The notes under the pieces: generated by a model
What the model was told of the DNA's origin: nothing
What the model saw: the letters and a program-made list of their open reading frames with translations, nothing else
The model's database searches: none
Program-made: the position numbers and the translations under genes
In this document: positions 1-4,530 of the stretch, piece after piece
Layout of the letters: each line of letters begins with the position of its first letter
Numbering within the stretch: position 1 is the first letter of the stretch
From: Lachnospiraceae bacterium
GTDB lineage: Bacteria > Bacillota > Clostridia > Lachnospirales > Lachnospiraceae
Direction: 5' to 3'
Length of the DNA: 6,314 nucleotides
Assembly (NCBI GenBank): GCA_024403585.1
Contig: JAKSRN010000110.1
Coordinates: forward strand, 1-6,314

Positions 1-62
1 TCCATGTTTTCCTGCTCCATATCATATTCTTTGTCTAAAAAATCCTTGTACTCTTTATTCAT
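1..62 (-). CDS. 5' end of a divergently transcribed gene, product unknown (truncated by window edge)
   Basis: Read on the minus strand, an ATG at 62-60 follows a good ribosome binding site (AAAGGAG, complement of 72-78) by about nine bases. Twenty codons run without a stop to the window edge, beginning MNKEYKDFLDKEYD and continuing with MEQENM. The visible N-terminus is hydrophilic and acidic, with no signal peptide or membrane segment. That is too little to assign a family. The start is supported by the SD spacing. It is transcribed away from the gene at 341, so the region between them is a divergent promoter region. Confidence 0.6.
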   Translation of the reverse strand, partial: MNKEYKDFLDKEYDMEQENM

Positions 63-71
63 ATCTGTAAT

Positions 72-78
72 CTCCTTT
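72..78 (-). promoter_or_regulatory. Ribosome binding site of the leftward gene
   Basis: The complement reads AAAGGAG, ending about nine bases before the ATG at 62. It is the main evidence that the edge fragment is a real gene. Confidence 0.6.
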
Positions 79-140
79 CGAGTAGTGGTTGCTTTCTATG
101 GTTCTTAAGTTTAGGCGGAGATTGTGTTTAAATATTGGAA

Positions 141-159
141 AAAGTGTGAAGAAAGTGTG
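141..159. repeat. Direct repeat AAAGTGTG, two copies 11 bp apart
   Basis: AAAGTGTG occurs at 141-148 and again at 152-159 (on the minus strand, CACACTTT twice, separated by CTT). An 11-bp period puts both copies on nearly the same helix face, the arrangement typical of direct-repeat sites for OmpR/PhoB-type response regulators. The pair lies about 80-100 bp upstream of the minus-strand start at 62, so if functional it more likely serves that gene. Its role is inferred; only the repeat is seen. Confidence 0.4.
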
Positions 160-206
160 GTTGTTCTGCGAAGAAAAGTTCACAGATTTCCAATGCGAGC
201 TATACC

Positions 207-274
207 AGAAATGATGGAAATGCTCGGATGATCAGAATGCTCGGATGATCAAAAGGTTCGGATGATCAGCTGGC
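207..274. repeat. Tandem 17-bp-period repeats upstream of the promoter
   Basis: The core TCGGATGATCA occurs exactly at 224-234, 241-251 and 258-268, a strict 17-bp period. The full units are 224-240, 241-257 and 258-274. A decayed fourth unit at 207-223 keeps ATGAT and AATGC in register, about 10 of 17 matching. Each core contains the palindrome TGATCA. The array ends at the base before the -35 hexamer of the promoter for the gene at 341, so it is well placed to bind a regulator. No known regulator consensus was recognised. Confidence 0.75.
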
Positions 275-303
275 TTTTCAAATGTTCCGGCATGCAGTAT
301 AAT
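275..303 (+). promoter_or_regulatory. Sigma70-type promoter for the AIR-synthase-like/methyltransferase operon
   Basis: A perfect -10 hexamer TATAAT lies at 298-303. A -35-like TTTTCA (4 of 6 to TTGACA) lies at 275-280 with the ideal 17-bp spacer. Transcription would begin near 310, giving a leader of about 30 bases before the ATG at 341. The 17-bp repeats abut the -35 on its upstream side. Confidence 0.65.
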
Positions 304-326
304 GGATGGAACACGCAAAACATCTC

Positions 327-332
327 AGGAGA
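327..332 (+). promoter_or_regulatory. Ribosome binding site for the gene at 341
   Basis: AGGAGA ends eight bases before the ATG at 341 and fixes that start. No better upstream start in frame was seen. Confidence 0.65.
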
Positions 333-340
333 ATTAAAAG

Positions 341-1117
341 ATGAACTACAGAGAGAAACAAAAGAAAGATCCGGCAGAAAAAAAACTCCGGAAGCTTTCT
401 GTCTATAGAAAAAAATATCCGGACCGGCTGCCGGAAGGACTTACAGAAATCCTTGACTGGGAGGAGGCTGTTGAGAACGAGATCGGACAGCTGCAGGAGA
501 CGGGAAGTCTGCTTCCGAATCCGGGCGAGGAGCTTTTCATGACCGGATGGATCGGTGGGGCAGGGACACTTATAGTAGCTGACTGGAAAAAAGAGCAGCT
601 GTGCACCAGATTTCCGGCAGCATTTGTCCGCACTGCCAGAGACAGGGAGGTATTCACTAATTTTTCGATGGAAGCGCAATATGAATATCAACCTCCGTCA
701 ACATTCGCCACTTTCGCCATGTCTCCGGCCCCATATGTTAAGGCAGGGGCAAGCTGGATCGCGCCGGTTGGAGAAGGTGGACTTATGAAAGCCTTATACA
801 GATTAGGCAAGGAAAGTGGACTGGGTTTCCGGGTTCAGGCAAGAGAGGTGCCGGTTCGCCAGATCACCATTGAGTTCAGTGAGTTTTTCCTCCTTCATCC
901 ATGGGAAATGCTGACGGGCAACGGTTTTCTCTTTACAGCAGATCATAATGCTGACATCCTGAAAAAACTGGAGTCGGATGGCATCCCGTTTAAAAAGATC
1001 GGCTTCATTACAAAAGAGAAGCAGAAACTGATCTGTCACGGGGAGGAACAGAGTAATATCAACCGGCCGGAACCGGATGGAATCCTGACACTTCTGCTGG
1101 AGGATACTGAGAGATGA
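341..1117 (+). CDS. AIR synthase-related (HypE/PurM C-terminal-like) protein, half-length
   Basis: This 258-residue protein resembles the C-terminal half of the AIR-synthase-related family (COG0309-type, called hydrogenase maturation factor/HypE-like in many Clostridia). Recognisable blocks are FMTGWIGGAGTLIVA (66-80, family pattern T-K-W-I-G-x-x-G-T-A), a segment ending GEGGLMKALYRL (144-155, where relatives have DVTEGG-x-x-GALWE), PVRQITIEFSEFF (171-183), and HPWEMLTGNGFLFTA (186-200, the N-P-x-x-L-x-x-S-G region). The KKIGFIT block (218-224) and a final RPEPDGIL complete it. Full-length relatives are roughly 320-350 residues, with an N-terminal ATP-binding half bearing a GDDA/GEDCA-type motif. 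That half is absent here and replaced by about 60 charged residues of no recognised family. The family assignment comes from remembered patterns, not a search. HypE proper dehydrates thiocarboxamide for [NiFe] hydrogenase; this protein probably cannot bind ATP alone, so its function is open. The next gene overlaps it, implying co-translation. No signal peptide or membrane segment is seen. Confidence 0.7.
   Translation: MNYREKQKKDPAEKKLRKLSVYRKKYPDRLPEGLTEILDWEEAVENEIGQLQETGSLLPNPGEELFMTGWIGGAGTLIVADWKKEQLCTRFPAAFVRTARDREVFTNFSMEAQYEYQPPSTFATFAMSPAPYVKAGASWIAPVGEGGLMKALYRLGKESGLGFRVQAREVPVRQITIEFSEFFLLHPWEMLTGNGFLFTADHNADILKKLESDGIPFKKIGFITKEKQKLICHGEEQSNINRPEPDGILTLLLEDTER
1099..1103 (+). promoter_or_regulatory. 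Ribosome binding site for the methyltransferase gene
   Basis: GGAGG lies inside the end of the preceding gene, ten bases before the ATG at 1114. It supports that start and the ATGA overlap. Confidence 0.6.
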
Positions 1118-1884
1118 GTACAAAACTCGATGAATATTATAATAAGTTCAATGAAGAAAAAAGACTGAATTCCAGACACGGCCAGGTGGAGTACCAGGTA
1201 ACCATGAGCTATATCCACAGATACCTGAAACCAGGGGATCGGATCCTGGATGTGGGTGCTGCCACAGGCAGATACAGTATTCCGCTGTTTGAAGATGGAT
1301 ATGATGTTACGGCAGTGGAGCCGGTCCAGCATAATCTGGGAAGATTAAAGGCAAAGAAACCGGAACTGCCTGCCTTCAAGGGAGATGCCAGAAAGCTGAA
1401 GCGTTTTGCCGATGCATCCTTTGATCTGGTCCTGCTTTTCGGCCCCATGTACCATCTGATCGATGATGGGGATAAGCTGCAGGCTCTGAAGGAAGCTCAG
1501 CGAGTGACAAAAAAAGGCGGACTTATTATGGTTGCCTATATTATGAATGAATACAGTATCCTTACCTACGGTTTCAGAGAACAGCATATCCTGGAGATCC
1601 AGGAGCAGGGAAAGATCGATGCTTCCTGGAGGGTTCGTCCGGATGAGGAAGATCTTTATGACTATGTCCGTCTGGAGGATATTGCAGAACTGAATGCGGG
1701 TGCAGCGCTGGAGAGGGTGTGTATCTTTTCGCCTGACGGACCGGCAAATCATATGAGAAGAGAGCTGAACCGACTTACGGAAGAGGAATTTTCAGCATTT
1801 ATTGCTTATCAGAAGAGTGTTGCAGAGCGTCCGGACCTCTTGGGAGCCGGTGGTCATATTGTAGATATTTTAAGAAAAATATAG
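1114..1884 (+). CDS. Class I SAM-dependent methyltransferase
   Basis: The 256-residue protein has the Rossmann methyltransferase signatures in order. Motif I is ILDVGAATGRY (44-54), the SAM glycine-rich loop. The acidic ribose contact is in TAVEP (E69). GDAR (90-93) probably contacts the adenine. FDLVLLFGPMYHL (103-115) forms the motif around strand 4, and RVTKKGGLIMV (130-140) leads into strand 5. This is the Methyltransf_11/25 type. The C-terminal 100 residues (about 145-256) probably form the substrate-specific cap, and nothing there identifies the substrate. The protein should be cytosolic. Its ATG overlaps the stop of the preceding gene as ATGA, so translation is probably coupled and the two proteins probably act together. 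A terminator follows 12 bases after the stop, so it is the last gene of its operon. Codon use resembles the preceding gene (CCG, CTG and CGG are common) rather than the hydrogenase genes. Confidence 0.88.
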   Translation: MSTKLDEYYNKFNEEKRLNSRHGQVEYQVTMSYIHRYLKPGDRILDVGAATGRYSIPLFEDGYDVTAVEPVQHNLGRLKAKKPELPAFKGDARKLKRFADASFDLVLLFGPMYHLIDDGDKLQALKEAQRVTKKGGLIMVAYIMNEYSILTYGFREQHILEIQEQGKIDASWRVRPDEEDLYDYVRLEDIAELNAGAALERVCIFSPDGPANHMRRELNRLTEEEFSAFIAYQKSVAERPDLLGAGGHIVDILRKI

Positions 1885-1895
1885 TGTAAAAACTG

Positions 1896-1936
1896 TCAGG
1901 GGTAGCGTGAGAAAACACGATACCCCTGATTTGTTG
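1896..1936 (+). terminator. Rho-independent terminator after the methyltransferase gene
   Basis: TCAGGGGTA (1896-1904) pairs perfectly with TACCCCTGA (1921-1929). Inside it, CGTG (1906-1909) pairs with CACG (1916-1919) around the loop AGAAAA. A moderately T-rich tail (TTTGTTGT) follows from 1930. The stem starts 12 bases after the stop codon at 1884. It separates the first operon from the hydrogenase operon. Confidence 0.85.
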
Positions 1937-1947
1937 TCTATAATGTC

Positions 1948-1966
1948 ACGAAAAACATAGTTTCGT
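1948..1966. other. Small hairpin ACGAAA / TTTCGT
   Basis: ACGAAA (1948-1953) pairs with TTTCGT (1961-1966) around a seven-base loop. It lies between the terminator and the hydrogenase promoter and lacks a T tract, so it is not an obvious terminator. It shares bases 1966 with the next hairpin, so the two could not both be fully extended. Function unknown. Confidence 0.35.
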
Positions 1967-1993
1967 AATGTGCGTGCACGAACACACACATTA
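1966..1993. other. Second hairpin in the intergenic region, TAATGTG / CACATTA
   Basis: TAATGTG (1966-1972) pairs with CACATTA (1987-1993). After one C-A mismatch, GTG (1974-1976) pairs with CAC (1983-1985) around the loop CACGAA. The stretch also contains the palindrome CGTGCACG and a short CA run. It lies upstream of the predicted hydrogenase promoter, so it should not be in that mRNA. It could be DNA-level operator structure or a remnant of a 3' processing element. Confidence 0.35.
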
Positions 1994-2022
1994 TACAGGT
2001 TGCACAATTATTTTGTTGAGAA

Positions 2023-2049
2023 TATGCATTGATTTGTAAACAATGTATA
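2023..2049. promoter_or_regulatory. 27-bp dyad, candidate operator upstream of the hydrogenase promoter
   Basis: TATGCATTG (2023-2031) and CAATGTATA (2041-2049) are inverted repeats with a single G-T wobble across nine positions and a nine-base AT-rich centre. The dyad is centred at 2036, about 67 bases upstream of the predicted transcription start near 2103, a position usual for an activator. It contains TTGAT-N5-AACAA, which is reminiscent of FNR-type sites (TTGAT-N4-ATCAA) but has the wrong spacing. It does not match the Rex consensus. The symmetry is seen; the regulatory role is inferred. Confidence 0.45.
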
Positions 2050-2067
2050 GGAAAAATGACAAAAAAC

Positions 2068-2096
2068 TTGTAATTATCAGGCAAATCGGATAGAAT
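2068..2096 (+). promoter_or_regulatory. Predicted sigma70-type promoter of the hydCBA operon
   Basis: TTGTAA (2068-2073, 4 of 6 to TTGACA) and TAGAAT (2091-2096, 5 of 6 to TATAAT) are separated by exactly 17 bases. Transcription would start near 2103, giving a leader of about 55 bases. The surroundings are AT-rich with A tracts at 2052-2066 that could act as an UP-like element. The downstream AT-rich block at 2118-2135 has no comparably good -35. Confidence 0.6.
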
Positions 2097-2140
2097 AAAT
2101 ACAAATGTGTAGCATGAGTATATTCTATTTTAAATCTTTG

Positions 2141-2147
2141 AAGGAGG
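2141..2147 (+). promoter_or_regulatory. Strong ribosome binding site of hydC
   Basis: AAGGAGG lies ten bases before the ATG at 2158. It is nearly the full anti-SD complement, as expected for a highly expressed gene. Confidence 0.7.
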
Positions 2148-2157
2148 CGAAGAAAGT

Positions 2158-2628
2158 ATGTTAGATCAGTCTTATTACACAAAGACAGATGAGATCATTG
2201 CTGTGTACGGTAAAAAACCAGCATCTCTGATTCCGATCATGCAGGACATTCAGGGGGTTTATCGTTACCTTCCTGGCGAGCTGCTTACTTATGTAGCAGA
2301 GCAGATCGGAATTACCGAAGCAAAAGCATACAGTGTTGCCACATTCTATGAGAACTTCTCCTTTGAGCCAAAAGGAAAATATGTAATCAAAGTATGTGAC
2401 GGAACTGCATGTCATGTAAGAAAATCAGCTCCTATCCTGGACACATTTACAAAAGAGCTCGGACTTAGCAAAAAGAAACACACAACAGATGATATGATGT
2501 TCACCGTTGAAACCGTATCCTGCCTTGGTGCATGTGGTCTTGCACCTACAGTAATGGTTAACGAGGATGTACATCCAAAGATGACTCCTGAGAAAGCTCA
2601 GGAACTGATCAAAGAATTGCGGGGGTAA
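2158..2628 (+). CDS. hydC: [FeFe] hydrogenase NuoE-like [2Fe-2S] subunit HydC
   Basis: This 156-residue protein is a thioredoxin-like [2Fe-2S] ferredoxin of the NuoE/HydC family (complex I 24-kDa subunit type). It has the usual helical N-terminus (about 8-65, including GVYRYLP and SVATFYENF) followed by the thioredoxin-like domain. The four cluster ligands are C80 and C85 (VCDGTACH, C-x4-C) and C122 and C126 (SCLGACGLAP, C-x3-C), the classic spacing. The length is normal for the family. It is the first gene of hydC-hydB-hydA, ending six bases before hydB, and has the strongest start signals. In trimeric hydrogenases it docks on the FMN subunit HydB and carries an off-path or electron-transfer [2Fe-2S] centre in the cytoplasm. 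Alone it could be called NuoE, but a downstream hydrogenase subunit rather than complex I membrane subunits supports HydC. The name follows the Thermotoga/Acetobacterium scheme. Confidence 0.93.
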   Translation: MLDQSYYTKTDEIIAVYGKKPASLIPIMQDIQGVYRYLPGELLTYVAEQIGITEAKAYSVATFYENFSFEPKGKYVIKVCDGTACHVRKSAPILDTFTKELGLSKKKHTTDDMMFTVETVSCLGACGLAPTVMVNEDVHPKMTPEKAQELIKELRG

Positions 2629-2634
2629 CAGCGT

Positions 2635-4518
2635 ATGATTAATAATAGAGAAGAATTAAAAGCTGCTGTTGCAAGTGCAAAAGAGCAGATCAAAGAGTAT
2701 GACGTCAGAATTCTTGTCTGTTCCGGTACAGGATGTATCGCATCCGGTTCTGAGAAGGTTTACGAGGAATTTGTTAAAATTGTAGGCGAGACACCAGGTG
2801 TTACACTGACATTTGAGCCTCATGACAGTGATGAGAAGAAGCTCGGTGTTAAGAAAACAGGATGTCAGGGTGTCTGCGAACTTGGACCTCTGGTTCGTAT
2901 CCAGAAGGGTGATCAGGTAATTCAGTATACAAAAGTACAGATTGCTGATTGCCAGAAAATCTTTGAGTCTACCGTACTGGGAGACGAGGTAATCGAGGCT
3001 CTGCTTTACAAACAGAACGGTATCTCTTATAAAGCACCGGATGAGATTCCATTCATCGCAAAACAGACACGTATCGTTCTTGAGAACTGTGGAAAATATG
3101 ATGCAGAGTCCTTTGACGAGTATCTGGCAGGCGGCGGATTCTCCGCTCTGCAGAAAGCTCTCTTTGAGATGACTCCTGCTGACGTTGTTGATGAGATCGA
3201 CAAATCCGGACTTCGTGGACGTGGAGGCGGCGGCTTCCCAACAGGAAGAAAGTGGAAACAGGTTGCTCGTCAGAAAGAGACAACACGCTACGTCGTATGT
3301 AATGGTGACGAGGGTGACCCAGGTGCATTCATGGATGGTTCCGTAATGGAAGGTGATCCATACAAACTGATCGAGGGTATGATGATCGCAGGTTACGCTT
3401 GCGGCGCTGAGAACGGATATATCTACGTTCGTGCTGAGTACCCAATGTCTGTAGCAAGACTTCGCCATGCAATCGCTGAGCTGGAGTCCAGAAATATGCT
3501 GGGTGAGAACATTCTCGGAACAGGCTTCAACTTCTACATGCACATTAACCGTGGTGCAGGTGCTTTCGTTTGTGGTGAGGGTTCTGCTCTTACAGCTTCT
3601 ATCGAAGGTAACCGTGGTATGCCACGAGTAAAACCTCCTCGTACAGTTGAGAAAGGTCTTTGGGAGAAACCAACCGTTCTTAACAACGTTGAGACATATG
3701 CAAACGTTCCTAAGATCATCCTTCAGGGATCTGACTGGTTCCGTTCCATCGGTACAGAGTCATCCTCTGGATGTAAGACATTCTCTCTGACCGGTTCTAT
3801 CCAGAACACAGGTCTGATCGAGGTTCCAATGGGAACAACTCTCCGTGAGATCATCTTTGATATCGGTGGCGGCCTGAAAGACGGCGGTACCTTCAAAGCT
3901 GTTCAGACCGGTGGACCTTCAGGCGGATGTCTGACAGAGTCTGAGCTGGATGTTCCTCTTGATTTCGAGACCGTTAAGAAATACGGTACAATCATCGGAT
4001 CCGGTGGTCTGGTAGTAATGGATGATAACACCTGTATGGTAGAGGTTGCTCGTTTCTTCATGAGCTTCACACAGCGTGAGTCTTGCGGAAAATGCGTTCC
4101 ATGTCGTGAAGGTACCAAACGTATGCTCGAGATCATGGAGAAGATCGTAGCTGGTAAAGGCGAGCTTGAGGATATCGATCGTCTGCAGGAGCTGGCAACA
4201 ATGATCAAGTCCACAGCACTTTGCGGTCTTGGAAAATCTGCTCCACTTCCTGTTCTGTCTACAATCAGAATGTTCCGTGACGAGTATGTTGAGCATATCG
4301 TAGATCATAAGTGTCGTGCTAAAGTCTGCGAGGCTATGAAGAAATACGTGATCAACCCGGATGAGTGCCGTGGATGTAGCAAGTGTGCTAAGAACTGTCC
4401 TGTTGGCGCAATCTCTGGTGTTGTTAAGAAACCATTCACCATTGATCCTAGTGTATGTATCCATTGTGGCGCATGTAAAGAGAATTGTGCCTTTGATGCT
4501 ATTTACATTGAAGACTAA
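2635..4518 (+). CDS. hydB: [FeFe] hydrogenase NuoF-like FMN/NAD(H)-binding subunit HydB
   Basis: This 627-residue protein is the diaphorase-type subunit that exchanges electrons with NAD(H). Domains in order: an N-terminal thioredoxin-like [2Fe-2S] domain (about 20-115; C29, C34, C77, C81); the NuoF FMN/NADH domain with RGRGGGGFPTGRKW (194-207), NGDEGDPGAF (223-232) and GAFVCGEGSAL (309-319); an SLBB segment (about 385-435); and the NuoF C-terminal [4Fe-4S] domain with ESCGKCVPC (C484, C487, C490) plus C530. H558, C560 and C565 could form the Zn site described for HydB proteins. The C-terminus is a two-cluster ferredoxin domain (C578, C581, C584, C588 and C608, C611, C614, C618), absent from ordinary NuoF. 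The length and domain set match HydB of trimeric bifurcating hydrogenases. Its start has only a modest GGGGG ribosome site, overlapping the end of hydC six bases upstream, suggesting translational coupling. Confidence 0.93.
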   Translation: MINNREELKAAVASAKEQIKEYDVRILVCSGTGCIASGSEKVYEEFVKIVGETPGVTLTFEPHDSDEKKLGVKKTGCQGVCELGPLVRIQKGDQVIQYTKVQIADCQKIFESTVLGDEVIEALLYKQNGISYKAPDEIPFIAKQTRIVLENCGKYDAESFDEYLAGGGFSALQKALFEMTPADVVDEIDKSGLRGRGGGGFPTGRKWKQVARQKETTRYVVCNGDEGDPGAFMDGSVMEGDPYKLIEGMMIAGYACGAENGYIYVRAEYPMSVARLRHAIAELESRNMLGENILGTGFNFYMHINRGAGAFVCGEGSALTASIEGNRGMPRVKPPRTVEKGLWEKPTVLNNVETYANVPKIILQGSDWFRSIGTESSSGCKTFSLTGSIQNTGLIEVPMGTTLREIIFDIGGGLKDGGTFKAVQTGGPSGGCLTESELDVPLDFETVKKYGTIIGSGGLVVMDDNTCMVEVARFFMSFTQRESCGKCVPCREGTKRMLEIMEKIVAGKGELEDIDRLQELATMIKSTALCGLGKSAPLPVLSTIRMFRDEYVEHIVDHKCRAKVCEAMKKYVINPDECRGCSKCAKNCPVGAISGVVKKPFTIDPSVCIHCGACKENCAFDAIYIED

Positions 4519-4524
4519 GGAGGT
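4517..4524 (+). promoter_or_regulatory. Ribosome binding site of hydA overlapping the hydB stop
   Basis: AAGGAGGT is a near-perfect SD. It overlaps the TAA of hydB (4516-4518) and lies six bases before the ATG at 4531. This ties hydA initiation to termination of hydB and confirms the chosen start. Confidence 0.75.
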
Positions 4525-4530
4525 GGCGAT

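Noticed and set aside
193..231. Short plus-strand open frame of 12 codons overlapping the 17-bp repeats
   Set aside because: It has no SD upstream, lies before the predicted transcription start near 310, and its stop falls inside the first repeat copy. It would not be in the predicted mRNA.
207..274. CRISPR array or plasmid-type iterons
   Set aside because: The unit is only 17 bp with 6-bp variable parts, far too short for repeat-spacer structure. No cas, rep or origin gene is nearby, and the array abuts an ordinary promoter.
1939..1944. TATAAT immediately after the first terminator as an alternative hydCBA promoter
   Set aside because: The -10 match is perfect, but the bases 17 upstream (CACGAT region) lie within the terminator stem and do not resemble a -35. 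A start here would also give an unusually long leader through two hairpins.
2000..2110. Rex-type operator (TTGTTAA-N4-TTAACAA) upstream of hydC
   Set aside because: Half-site-like pieces (TTGTTGA at 2013-2019, TAAACAA at 2037-2043) are present, but they are not at the required spacing and no full site was found.
1991..2182. 63-codon minus-strand frame across the hydC promoter region
   Set aside because: The frame is AT-rich noncoding DNA overlapping the dyad, the promoter and the start of hydC. No ribosome site or domain supports it.
2158..4518. NuoE and NuoF of a respiratory complex I
   Set aside because: HydB has N-terminal [2Fe-2S] and C-terminal 2x[4Fe-4S] domains that NuoF lacks, and the next gene is an [FeFe] hydrogenase rather than NuoG or membrane subunits.
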